Part shown: one piece after another, positions 1-6,122 of the stretch
Layout: the number at the start of each line of letters is the position of its first letter
Numbering within the stretch: the stretch's first letter is position 1
DNA from: Flavobacterium sp.
GTDB taxonomy: Bacteria; Bacteroidota; Bacteroidia; Flavobacteriales; Flavobacteriaceae
Length of the DNA: 6,799 nt
Assembly (NCBI GenBank): GCA_005792865.1
Contig: SXQR01000233.1
Location: 1 to 6,799, forward strand
Direction: 5' to 3'
The notes under the pieces: generated by a model
Seen by the model: the letters and a program-made list of their open reading frames with translations, nothing else
The model's database searches: none
Told to the model about the DNA's origin: nothing
Program-made: the position numbers and the translations under genes

Positions 1-694
1 CACCGCCAAGCGCCTTGATGAAGGTGAAGGTCATCCCGCCGCCCACGATCATGTTGTCGATCTTGTCCAGGATATTTTCAATCACCGTGATCTTTGACGA
101 TACTTTCGATCCGCCCAAAATCGCGGTTACCGGTTTCTCGCTGTTCTTGAGGACGCGTTCAAGGCTCTCGATCTCCTTGGCCAGCAACAGGCCGAAGACT
201 TTGGCATCGGGAAAGAACTCCGCAATAATGGCCGTGGAAGCATGTGCGCGGTGGGCGGTCCCAAAGGCATCGTTCACATAGATGTCGCCAAGTTGGGCAA
301 GTTCCCTGGCAAACTCGCGGTCGCCCGCTTCCTCTTCGGGATAGAACCTCAGGTTCTCGAGCATCAATACCTCGCCCGGCTTCAGTGCGGCGGCAGCATC
401 AATGGCGACCTTTCCGCGACAGTCGTCGGCAAATTTTACATCGGTACCCAAAATTCTTGAAACTTCGTCCACGATGTGCCGCAGCGAATACTTGTCCTGT
501 TTTCCCTTTGGGCGGCCCAGGTGGGACATCAGGATCACGCTTCCGCCATTTTGAAGGATGTGCTTGATGGTGGGAACGGCAGCCTCGATTCGGGTCGCAT
601 CGGTGACCTTGAGATTTTCATCCAAGGGTACGTTGAAGTCAACACGGATCAATGCTTTTTTTGCGGAGAAGTCAAAATCTTGAAGTTTTTTCAT
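1..694 (-). CDS. pgk: Phosphoglycerate kinase, N-terminal 231 residues (runs off left edge)
   Basis: Cytosolic glycolytic enzyme that interconverts 1,3-bisphosphoglycerate plus ADP with 3-phosphoglycerate plus ATP. The reading frame starts at the ATG at 694-692 ([10 protein letters not shown]) and is open to the left edge, giving 231 residues of a protein usually near 390-400. Family signatures appear in order: RVDFNVP (residues 17-23), SHLGRPKG (57-64), ENLRFYPEE (113-121), [13 protein letters not shown] (141-153) and GGSKVSSKI (194-202). The first four lie in the N-terminal, phosphoglycerate-binding domain. The GGSK lysine begins the nucleotide-binding domain, whose remainder is outside the window. 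No frameshift or missing signature residue is seen in this part. It is divergently oriented from holB, with 139 bp between the two starts, and a TAnnTTTG promoter element lies 24 bp upstream. Identification is from sequence motifs and is essentially certain. Confidence 0.97.
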   Translation of the reverse strand, partial: MKKLQDFDFSAKKALIRVDFNVPLDENLKVTDATRIEAAVPTIKHILQNGGSVILMSHLGRPKGKQDKYSLRHIVDEVSRILGTDVKFADDCRGKVAIDAAAALKPGEVLMLENLRFYPEEEAGDREFARELAQLGDIYVNDAFGTAHRAHASTAIIAEFFPDAKVFGLLLAKEIESLERVLKNSEKPVTAILGGSKVSSKITVIENILDKIDNMIVGGGMTFTFIKALGG

Positions 695-718
695 GACGAT
701 GTGTATTAACGGGAAGGG

Positions 719-726
719 CAAATTTA
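719..726 (-). promoter_or_regulatory. Bacteroidota -7 element for pgk
   Basis: On the minus strand this reads TAAATTTG, an exact match to the TAnnTTTG -7 consensus of the Bacteroidota primary sigma factor. Its end lies 24 bp before the pgk ATG, so transcription would begin around 714-716 and leave a leader of about 20 nt. No convincing TTTG -33 box is found 19-21 bp upstream, so the call rests on one half of the promoter and its position. Confidence 0.5.
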
Positions 727-727
727 A

Positions 728-798
728 CGATTTTGCCAACAGGAAAGGCCCCCGTTGGAGGAGTGGGGGAGCGGCCACCCGTTTGTGGGGCAAAACCG
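728..798. repeat. Imperfect inverted repeat in the pgk/holB divergent region
   Basis: The arms CGATTTTGCC (728-737) and GGCAAAACCG (789-798) are inverted copies matching at 9 of 10 positions, separated by 51 bp. Two shorter possible hairpins sit inside: CCCCC (749-753) with GGGGG (765-769), and CCAC (775-778) with GTGG (785-788). The left arm abuts the pgk -7 element, and the right arm ends 23 bp before the holB -7 element. It could be an operator or merely chance symmetry in a GC-rich spacer. No regulator is identifiable. Confidence 0.3.
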
Positions 799-821
799 TA
801 ACCGCAGGTAAGGGGAATCGC

Positions 822-829
822 TATATTTG
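822..829 (+). promoter_or_regulatory. Bacteroidota -7 element for holB, very close to the start codon
   Basis: TATATTTG matches TAnnTTTG exactly. Only four bases separate it from the ATG at 834, so if it is used the transcript would begin at or within a few bases of the start codon, giving an essentially leaderless mRNA. No TTTG -33 box is seen at the usual spacing. The position also supports 834 as the real start, because any start further upstream would lie before the promoter. Confidence 0.5.
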
Positions 830-833
830 TCCC

Positions 834-1982
834 ATGCAATTCTACGATATACCGGGCCAGGAGTTCATCAAAAGCCACCTGAGGCAAAGCGCGGCTTCGG
901 GCCGTATCGCGCACGCCCAACTTTTTGTAGGTCCTGAAGGCTCCGGGATGCTGGCCATGGCAATCGCATATGCGCAGTATATCCTGTGCGGCAATCTCGG
1001 TAGCGAAAATTCCGGCGGAAACGAGGCCTGCAACCTCAAATTCGCGGCACTGGCGCACCCCGACCTGCATTTCATTTATCCGACGGTTTCCACCGAAGAG
1101 GTCAAATCAAAACCAAAGAGCATCGATTTCATTACGGAATGGCGCGAATTCGTGCTTGCCAACCCGCACGGAAGCCTGTTTGACTGGTACCAGGCGCTTG
1201 AAGTGGCCAACAAACAGGGCTTGATCAGGGTGGAAGACGCGGCCGAGGTACTCAAGGTGATGGCCCTGAAACCCTATGAAGGCGGCTATAAGATCATGAT
1301 TGTCTGGATGGCCGACAAGATGAACATAGAGGCCTCCAATAAATTGCTGAAAATCATTGAGGAGCCGCCGCAAAAAACGGTCTTCATCCTCATTACTGAA
1401 AACGAAGAAGATATCGTGCAGACCATCCGGTCCCGGTGCCAGGTGCTGCACTTTGGCCCGATTCCCGAAGAGATCCTCGCCGAAACATTGGTTTCACGTG
1501 AAAACGCCGATCCGCGGCTGGCCAGGAACCTGGCGCGCCAATCGCAGGGAAATTACTCCAAGGCGCTTCACCTTTTGCACGGCGACAGCGAGGAATTGCC
1601 TTTCGAGGAATGGTTCGTGCTCTGGGTGCGCGCCGCTTTTCGGGCGAAGGGAAATGCATCGGCCATCAGCGATTTAATTTCGTGGAGCGAAAAGATAGCC
1701 GGGCTGGGGCGGGAGACGCAAAAAAAATTCCTGCATTTCTGCATCGATATGTTTCGACAGGCGCTTCTGCTAAACTACCAAGCGACGAGCCTGGTGTACA
1801 TGGAGCCTAAGATCGACAAATTCAAACTGGAGAATTTCGCGCCCTTTGTCAACGGTAACAATATCGGCGAAATATATGAGGAACTGTCCTCGGCGGTTTA
1901 CCACATTGAACGCAACGGCAACGCCAAGATCATCCTCACCGACCTTTCAATAAAGCTCACACGTCTCATCCATAAAAAGTAA
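834..1982 (+). CDS. holB: DNA polymerase III subunit delta' (clamp loader)
   Basis: Subunit of the clamp-loader complex that loads the beta sliding clamp onto primed DNA; 382 residues from ATG 834. The start FYDIPGQEFIKSHL followed by GRIAHAQLFVGPEGSG (residues 23-38) is typical of Bacteroidota delta'. The frame is open for 47 more codons upstream (to 693), but that stretch has no family similarity and crosses the promoter, so 834 is preferred. The P-loop-like GPEGSGML (33-40) lacks the Lys-Ser/Thr pair, as expected for delta', which does not hydrolyse ATP. Cys52 and Cys66 are the only remnants of the zinc-binding insert that many delta' proteins carry with four cysteines. Further marks are DKMN (161-164), LLKIIEEPP (171-179) and the sensor SRC motif (200-202). 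The C-terminal part matches the helical collar region only in broad character. The downstream DoxX-like gene begins 4 bases after the stop, suggesting an operon. Confidence 0.93.
   Translation: MQFYDIPGQEFIKSHLRQSAASGRIAHAQLFVGPEGSGMLAMAIAYAQYILCGNLGSENSGGNEACNLKFAALAHPDLHFIYPTVSTEEVKSKPKSIDFITEWREFVLANPHGSLFDWYQALEVANKQGLIRVEDAAEVLKVMALKPYEGGYKIMIVWMADKMNIEASNKLLKIIEEPPQKTVFILITENEEDIVQTIRSRCQVLHFGPIPEEILAETLVSRENADPRLARNLARQSQGNYSKALHLLHGDSEELPFEEWFVLWVRAAFRAKGNASAISDLISWSEKIAGLGRETQKKFLHFCIDMFRQALLLNYQATSLVYMEPKIDKFKLENFAPFVNGNNIGEIYEELSSAVYHIERNGNAKIILTDLSIKLTRLIHKK
1490..1505. other. Weak parS-like palindrome inside holB
   Basis: A perfect 12-bp palindrome TTTCACGTGAAA (1492-1503) has the same CACGTG centre as the ParB-binding site parS. 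Against TGTTNCACGTGNAACA it matches 11 of the 14 specified positions, with mismatches at positions 1, 15 and 16. It lies within the holB coding sequence, so codon constraint alone could explain it. It is listed mainly because a better match occurs at 6107-6122. Confidence 0.2.
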
Positions 1983-1986
1983 AGCC

Positions 1987-2367
1987 ATGAACATCGCATC
2001 CATGCTCATCCTGATCTATCTGGGAATCACGTTCGTTCAATCTGGCTATGACAAGATCATGGACTGGCGCTCCAACGTCGATTGGTTGAAAGACCACTTT
2101 TCAAAAACTTTCCTCTCCGGAATGGTTCCGCAGGCGCTTTTTGTCATCCTGGCGGTGGAATTGATCGCCGGGGTTTTGTGTTTTGCAGGCATCCTCGAAC
2201 TTTGGCTCTATAACGGACGCGTTACCGGTTATTACGGGGCGGTATTCTCATGCATCGCGCTCATTTTCCTGCTTTTCGGGCAACGGATTGCCAAGGATTA
2301 CGAAGGCGCAAAAACCATTACCATCTACTTCATTCCGGCTGTGCTTGCGGTACATTGGCTAAGCTAG
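1987..2367 (+). CDS. DoxX-like small integral membrane protein
   Basis: A 126-residue membrane protein of unknown function. Four hydrophobic segments can be seen at about residues 3-19, 48-70, 80-98 and 110-125. An early SGYDKIMDW stretch (19-27) and a later FGQRIAKDYEGA stretch (97-108) resemble DoxX-family proteins of Bacteroidota, for which a quinone-linked or respiratory role has been proposed in some relatives. I cannot assign a substrate here. It starts 4 bases after the holB stop and is probably translated from the same transcript, although a functional link to the clamp loader is not implied. Its last 38 bases (2330-2367) overlap the 3' end of the oppositely oriented helicase gene. 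The family call rests on overall pattern and remembered relatives; a generic four-helix membrane protein is the fallback. Confidence 0.72.
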   Translation: MNIASMLILIYLGITFVQSGYDKIMDWRSNVDWLKDHFSKTFLSGMVPQALFVILAVELIAGVLCFAGILELWLYNGRVTGYYGAVFSCIALIFLLFGQRIAKDYEGAKTITIYFIPAVLAVHWLS

Positions 2368-4534
2368 CCCTGAAGATTTTCAGGTCTTCGTAAGTAAACC
2401 GATCGCCCGCGATTTCCTTCATTTGGGACAGTGTGCCCACTTCACCGTTGGCGAAAAGGGTGTGCAGTTCTTCCAGCGTATGTTGCGGCAACAGTTCCGA
2501 TACATTGACCGCCTTGATCTGCACGAGTTGCGCCATATGGCCAAAAATCGTTCTTTCGGACAATTTCCGGACCGCGGCAATATCAGCGACCGATTGCCCG
2601 TCCTGCCAAAGCTCAAGGGTCTGCAGATAGGTGTTTTTCTTCTTCTTGGCCTCTTTTGCGGCGCGTTTGGGAACAATCTCGCCCACGCGCTCCCGGAACA
2701 ACCTGGAAACGGCTCCCGCACCCAGATTCTCCCTGGACGGCGCTTCGTCACGCCTGAATATGCTGGCCAGCCGTTCGGACTTAAGGATGGAGAGGATTGC
2801 GGAAGTGATTCCTTCTTCCAATTCGTCCAGCTTGCCCGTGACGCCTTTGGCCTTTTTGCCCGATTCGAGTTCCTCGCGCTCGTGCTTTACGGCCGAGAGA
2901 ATCTGCGTCAAACGTGGAACAAAATACCGGGAGGCCGCAATTGTCCTTTCCTCGATCGCCTCACGATCGGCCCCGTCAAACATGGCCGGAAGCCTTGACA
3001 TGAAGTTGCGCGCGGTGGCAATCAATTCATCGAGAAGGGCGCGTTGCGGCATCAGGTACTTTTGGACACGGGCATTGGTGGCTCCTGACTTTGAAAATAC
3101 ATGGTCCCATACCTCGACGATACCGGTGAGGTCAAACCCCGCCGAAAGTTGTCCCTGAAGGAACCTCGACACCTCCGATTGAAGCCTTTCAGGCAGTTTC
3201 TGGTCGGCGGCGCGGCTGGCAAAATCGGTAACCGAACGGTCGCTGTTGATGCCCTGCAATCTCATCGGCGAAAGCAAAACCAACCCGTCGAGTGTGCGCA
3301 GCCTGGAAAGCGCGACATAGGCCTGGCCGGGCATGAATACCTGCGAGACATCCAAAGCCGCCCTCTCAAAAGTGAGCCCCTGGCTTTTATGTACGGTGAT
3401 TGCCCAAGCCAATCGGAGGGGATAATGCACAAACGTGCCCAGAATTTCCTCGGTGACTTCCCGCGTGGCCGGATCTACTGTGTATTGTATGTTTTGCCAC
3501 TCGTAACGAGGAACTTCGATCGTTTCGCCATCCTCAAATTCCACCAGGATGTCCTCATTGTCCACCGATGAAACGATGCCGGTCTTCCCGTTAAAAAATC
3601 GTTTCTCGGGCGAGAGGTCATTCTTGATAAACATGACGCGCGTACCCGCCTTTAGGTGAAGGACGGGCTCGATGGGGTACATCCGCTCAGGGAAATCGCC
3701 GAATATTTCGGCCTTGAACGCATAAGAAGGTTCCGGAAGCATGGCCAGTGAGCGCTCGTTGATTGAGTCGGCCTTCACATTATGCGTGGTGAGGATGATC
3801 CTGCCATCGTCCAGTGAAGGGTCGTATCCCGGATTGACGAACGAATTCAATATGGAAACCGATTCGTGGCTTAAGGTGTTGTGCCTGAGCTCGTTCAAGA
3901 TATCGATGAAGCGCTGGTCATCCTGCCGGAAAATCTTGGAAAGCTCGATGTAAACGGGAGGAGAATGGGTCAGCGCACGGGAATTGAAAAAATATTTGCC
4001 CGTGTAATATTTTGAAAGCTGCAACCACTCCTCGTTCTTGATCACCGGAGGAAGCTGCAAAAGATCGCCGATGAACAACACCTGCACGCCGCCAAAGGGC
4101 AACCGAATGCGTCTTACGTGTTGCAGCATCATATCCAACGCATCTAACAGGTCCGGCCGCAGCATGCTCACTTCGTCAATGACCAGCAATTCCATGGCGC
4201 GGACCACGGCTCTTTTAGGCGCACTGAGCCTGAAATGCCGGCGGAGGGTTTCGCGGTTTTCAAAGCGGGCATTCGGGGATGTGGGAAGTTCGCCCGAATC
4301 GGGGATGAACGCTGCCAGGGGCAACCCAAACATAGAGTGGATTGTGACACCGCCCGCATTGAGGGCTGCGATGCCGGTGGGCGCGACAACAACCGCATTC
4401 TTGTATGTTGTGCGCATGATTTCGCGCAACAGCGTTGTCTTTCCCGTGCCGGCTTTGCCCGTCAGGAATACCGGGCTCGAGGTGCGGTTGATGAATTCAA
4501 GGACGTATCGTGCGGCTTCGGACAATTCAAACAT
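2330..4534 (-). CDS. PIF1/RecD-like superfamily 1B DNA helicase with C-terminal HTH domain
   Basis: An ATP-dependent helicase of 734 residues, presumably 5'-3' on DNA by family. Superfamily 1 motifs are all present in order: Walker A GKAGTGKT (residues 26-33), motif Ia APTGIAALNAGG (51-62), Walker B LLVIDEVSM (116-124), motif III GDLLQLPP (156-163), FRQ (202-204), AITVHKSQGLTFE (378-390) and YVALSRLRTLDGL (406-418). The PIF1-like core ends near residue 440. A long tail follows, with a charged Lys-rich linker (about 623-634) and a helix-turn-helix-like segment (about 633-725, including SVADIAAVRKLSERTIFGHMAQL starting at 648) resembling the HTH_40 domain found at the C-termini of some RecQ-type and RecD/PIF1-type helicases. 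The ATG at 4534 is the natural start because the core follows directly. The gene is cut off from upstream ompH by an intrinsic terminator and overlaps the DoxX-like gene tail to tail. Likely role: unwinding duplexes, R-loops or G-quadruplexes during replication or repair; the specific role is inferred from the family only. Confidence 0.92.
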   Translation of the reverse strand: MFELSEAARYVLEFINRTSSPVFLTGKAGTGKTTLLREIMRTTYKNAVVVAPTGIAALNAGGVTIHSMFGLPLAAFIPDSGELPTSPNARFENRETLRRHFRLSAPKRAVVRAMELLVIDEVSMLRPDLLDALDMMLQHVRRIRLPFGGVQVLFIGDLLQLPPVIKNEEWLQLSKYYTGKYFFNSRALTHSPPVYIELSKIFRQDDQRFIDILNELRHNTLSHESVSILNSFVNPGYDPSLDDGRIILTTHNVKADSINERSLAMLPEPSYAFKAEIFGDFPERMYPIEPVLHLKAGTRVMFIKNDLSPEKRFFNGKTGIVSSVDNEDILVEFEDGETIEVPRYEWQNIQYTVDPATREVTEEILGTFVHYPLRLAWAITVHKSQGLTFERAALDVSQVFMPGQAYVALSRLRTLDGLVLLSPMRLQGINSDRSVTDFASRAADQKLPERLQSEVSRFLQGQLSAGFDLTGIVEVWDHVFSKSGATNARVQKYLMPQRALLDELIATARNFMSRLPAMFDGADREAIEERTIAASRYFVPRLTQILSAVKHEREELESGKKAKGVTGKLDELEEGITSAILSILKSERLASIFRRDEAPSRENLGAGAVSRLFRERVGEIVPKRAAKEAKKKKNTYLQTLELWQDGQSVADIAAVRKLSERTIFGHMAQLVQIKAVNVSELLPQHTLEELHTLFANGEVGTLSQMKEIAGDRFTYEDLKIFRASLANVPQAQPE

Positions 4535-4551
4535 GGCGTGTAACTTTTAGG

Positions 4552-4558
4552 CAAAATA
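4552..4558 (-). promoter_or_regulatory. Possible degenerate -7 element for the helicase gene
   Basis: On the minus strand this reads TATTTTG, one base shorter than the TAnnTTTG consensus. It lies 17 bases before the helicase ATG and 13 bases beyond the ompH terminator. A separate promoter is expected here because the terminator isolates the gene, but the motif is weak and the region is AT-rich, so chance is a real alternative. Confidence 0.25.
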
Positions 4559-4571
4559 CAAAAAATGGCAT

Positions 4572-4597
4572 AAAAAAACCTCCGGTTTTTCCGGAGG
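4572..4597 (-). terminator. Rho-independent terminator of the ompH-like gene
   Basis: On the minus strand a 7-bp perfect GC-rich stem, CCTCCGG and CCGGAGG (4597-4591 and 4585-4579), encloses an AAAAA loop. It is followed at once by seven T residues (4578-4572). It begins 19 bases after the ompH-like stop codon. On the plus strand no T-tract follows, so it should act only for minus-strand transcription. It separates ompH from the helicase. Confidence 0.92.
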
Positions 4598-4616
4598 CCT
4601 CTTTGAGAATATATCT

Positions 4617-5171
4617 TTATTTGGCTGCGGGCTCCTCTTTTTTTGCCTGCCCTTTGTACTTGTCGTTCAGCAACTTGATCAATTCGTCGGTGATGTCGTA
4701 TTTGTCTTCGGCATACAGGATGGTGGCCGCCTCGCCTGTGCCGTAGATATAGGCGTAACCCTTCTCCTTGCCATAATCCTTGATGAACTTCTTGATGCCT
4801 TTGACCAGGGTATCCATCTCCGTACCGCTTTCTTTTTGCAACTGCTGCAACATGGCCTGCTGCGCCATTCCGAGCTGTTCCTCGCGCTGGCGAAGTTCCA
4901 TGCCCTTCTGCTGGGCCCATGCCTGTCCTTTGGCCTGTGCATTTTCGCGGAAACTTGAAGCTTCAGCCTTGAACTTTTCGACTGCTGCGTCCAGTTCCTT
5001 GCCCATTTCTTCAGATTTCGCCTTGTATTTTGCCTCGATGTCGCGCGCTTCGGTGTATTCCTCAAGAAGCTTCGACGTGTCGACGTAAGCCGTTTTCAAT
5101 TCCTTTGTTTCAGTGGTTTTGTCACACGATACTGCGGCGATGGCCACCGCCAGGATCAACAATCTTTTCAT
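4617..5171 (-). CDS. OmpH/Skp family periplasmic chaperone, probable lipoprotein
   Basis: A 184-residue exported protein. Members of this family bind unfolded outer-membrane proteins in the periplasm as a trimer with coiled-coil tentacles. Residues 1-16 (MKRLLILAVAIAAVSC) form a short signal ending in a relaxed lipobox, with Cys16 as the probable lipidated residue. AYVDTSKLLEEY (28-39) matches the start of the Skp body. Residues about 42-125 are charged and Gln/Glu/Lys-rich, consistent with the coiled-coil arm. Residues 138-174 (GYAYIYGTG, ILYAEDKYDITDELIKLLNDKY) match the C-terminal body strand and helix of the family. A Lys/Glu/Ala-rich tail follows. It has its own -7 element upstream and a strong terminator downstream, so it is probably a single-gene transcript. 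The odd feature is the lipoprotein signal, since classical Skp is soluble. The family call is solid; client proteins and membrane location are inferred. Confidence 0.88.
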   Translation of the reverse strand: MKRLLILAVAIAAVSCDKTTETKELKTAYVDTSKLLEEYTEARDIEAKYKAKSEEMGKELDAAVEKFKAEASSFRENAQAKGQAWAQQKGMELRQREEQLGMAQQAMLQQLQKESGTEMDTLVKGIKKFIKDYGKEKGYAYIYGTGEAATILYAEDKYDITDELIKLLNDKYKGQAKKEEPAAK

Positions 5172-5190
5172 GATTTGATTTTTAGATGTG

Positions 5191-5198
5191 CAAAAATA
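5191..5198 (-). promoter_or_regulatory. Bacteroidota -7 element for the ompH-like gene
   Basis: On the minus strand this reads TATTTTTG, an exact TAnnTTTG match. It lies 19 bases before the ATG in the 51-bp gap after the methyltransferase stop. The predicted leader is short and A-rich, the usual pattern for Bacteroidota genes without a Shine-Dalgarno sequence. No matching -33 TTTG box is seen. Confidence 0.55.
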
Positions 5199-5222
5199 GT
5201 TTTTTTGATTGATTAGGAGGGA

Positions 5223-6065
5223 TTATTTGCGTTTGAGAATGTAAATCTGTGAAGAACACTCACCGGTTTGCAGTGCCGAAAAGTTTGACGCCAATCCCCG
5301 CCAAAATCCGCTGAATACATTCATGCTGCCAGTTTTGTGCTTCTCCGACAAGAGGCTAACATAAAAAGCATCGAACCACATGGGCAGGACTTTGGTCACC
5401 TCCATGCCGTGCCTACGCGCCAGATTGTCGATCGATTTCCTGGAGAAATGCCACAGATGCCGCGGGACGTCATATGCGGCCCAGTGCCGGCCATAATGCT
5501 TCGCGTCATGTGACTTAAAATTGGGAACGGCAATCAATACGTAACCGTCACTCCGCAACAAACGAAGGATTTCACGCATCTGGCTGTCCGGATCCGGAAC
5601 GTGCTCAAGAACGTGCCACATGGTGATGATGTCAAATGACCCGTGGGCAAACAATTGTGAATCCAGGCTCACCTCGAGGCCCTTGCTTTGGGCAAGTTTA
5701 CGGGCTGCGTCGCCGGGTTCAGTGCCGAAAGTTTTCCACCCACCTTGCTTGGCGGTCAACAGGAAATCGCCCGTTCCACATCCCAAATCGAGGAGTTCTC
5801 CAGGTTTCTTCACCAGGGAATCGATCAGGGCAACCTTTTTCCTTAATGCGACACGTTTGATTAATTGGTACGACTTCTCAAAGAGGTTTCGTGCACCGTC
5901 GGTATGGGAAATATAATCCTCGCTTTGGTAATATTTGGGCAGGAGATCCGCTGATGGTTGTGGATCGGTCTTAAACAGTTCGCCGTTTTCCATGGGTATC
6001 AACCGGAATTCCTCTCCCGAAACCGAATGGTCCCGCACCGTAAATTGCTCCTTGCTGGCGTTCAC
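5223..6065 (-). CDS. Class I SAM-dependent methyltransferase, substrate unknown
   Basis: A 280-residue cytosolic methyltransferase of the Methyltransf_23 type. The SAM-binding glycine motif DLGCGTGDF is at residues 93-101, the acidic ribose-binding residue is probably Glu116 in GTEPG, and the post-motif WHVLEHVPDP (150-159) and AVPNF (179-183) are typical. AAYDVPRHLWHFS (196-208) is a further strongly conserved block in this group. The N-terminal 60 residues resemble the region that is a Cys-rich zinc ribbon in some relatives, but no cysteines are present there. The start is a GTG at 6065-6063; no in-frame ATG lies between the mnmG stop and it, and the next Met (residue 25) would remove a conserved N-terminal stretch. 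It follows the mnmG stop by 55 bases with no visible terminator or promoter between, so co-transcription with mnmG is likely. The substrate cannot be read from the sequence; small molecules, lipids, sugars or tRNA all remain possible. Confidence 0.88.
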   Translation of the reverse strand: MNASKEQFTVRDHSVSGEEFRLIPMENGELFKTDPQPSADLLPKYYQSEDYISHTDGARNLFEKSYQLIKRVALRKKVALIDSLVKKPGELLDLGCGTGDFLLTAKQGGWKTFGTEPGDAARKLAQSKGLEVSLDSQLFAHGSFDIITMWHVLEHVPDPDSQMREILRLLRSDGYVLIAVPNFKSHDAKHYGRHWAAYDVPRHLWHFSRKSIDNLARRHGMEVTKVLPMWFDAFYVSLLSEKHKTGSMNVFSGFWRGLASNFSALQTGECSSQIYILKRK

Positions 6066-6106
6066 TTTTTGTTGTAACTGCTTATGAATAAAGATTTGAG
6101 GGGTTT

Positions 6107-6122
6107 CGTTCCACGTGAAACT
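6107..6122. other. Putative parS (ParB-binding) site at the end of mnmG
   Basis: The 16-mer CGTTCCACGTGAAACT matches the widely conserved parS consensus TGTTNCACGTGNAACA at 12 of the 14 specified positions; only the two outermost bases differ. The 14-bp core GTTCCACGTGAAAC contains both GTT/AAC half-site ends around the central CACGTG. It overlaps the mnmG stop codon by two bases and otherwise lies in the 55-bp spacer before the methyltransferase. In many bacteria parS sites cluster near the origin, often close to mnmG (gidA) and parAB. The parAB genes are not in the window, so binding is inferred. Confidence 0.5.

Noticed and set aside
749..788. Inner GC-rich hairpins in the pgk/holB spacer as an intrinsic terminator or riboswitch
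   Set aside because: The stems are only 4-5 bp, no T-tract follows on either strand, and the region lies upstream of both predicted transcription starts.
693..833. A 47-codon N-terminal extension of holB starting at ATG 693
   Set aside because: The extension has no family similarity, overlaps the pgk start by two bases, crosses the GC-rich spacer and lies upstream of the best promoter element. The recognisable protein begins at ATG 834.
672..1070. Minus-strand open frame opposite the start of holB
   Set aside because: It overlaps both the pgk start and the conserved holB N-terminus, and its translation shows no family features.
2423..2998. A 191-codon plus-strand open frame opposite the helicase, along with other long antisense frames at 2631-3158, 3101-3571 and 4038-4550
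   Set aside because: These lie wholly antisense to a helicase frame with all motifs intact. Their translations show no recognisable domain and are rich in Arg, Ser and Pro, as expected for shadow frames.
4462..4920. Minus-strand 152-codon frame spanning the ompH 3' half, its terminator and the helicase start
   Set aside because: It crosses a strong intrinsic terminator and is out of frame with two well-supported genes on the same strand, so it is a shadow frame.
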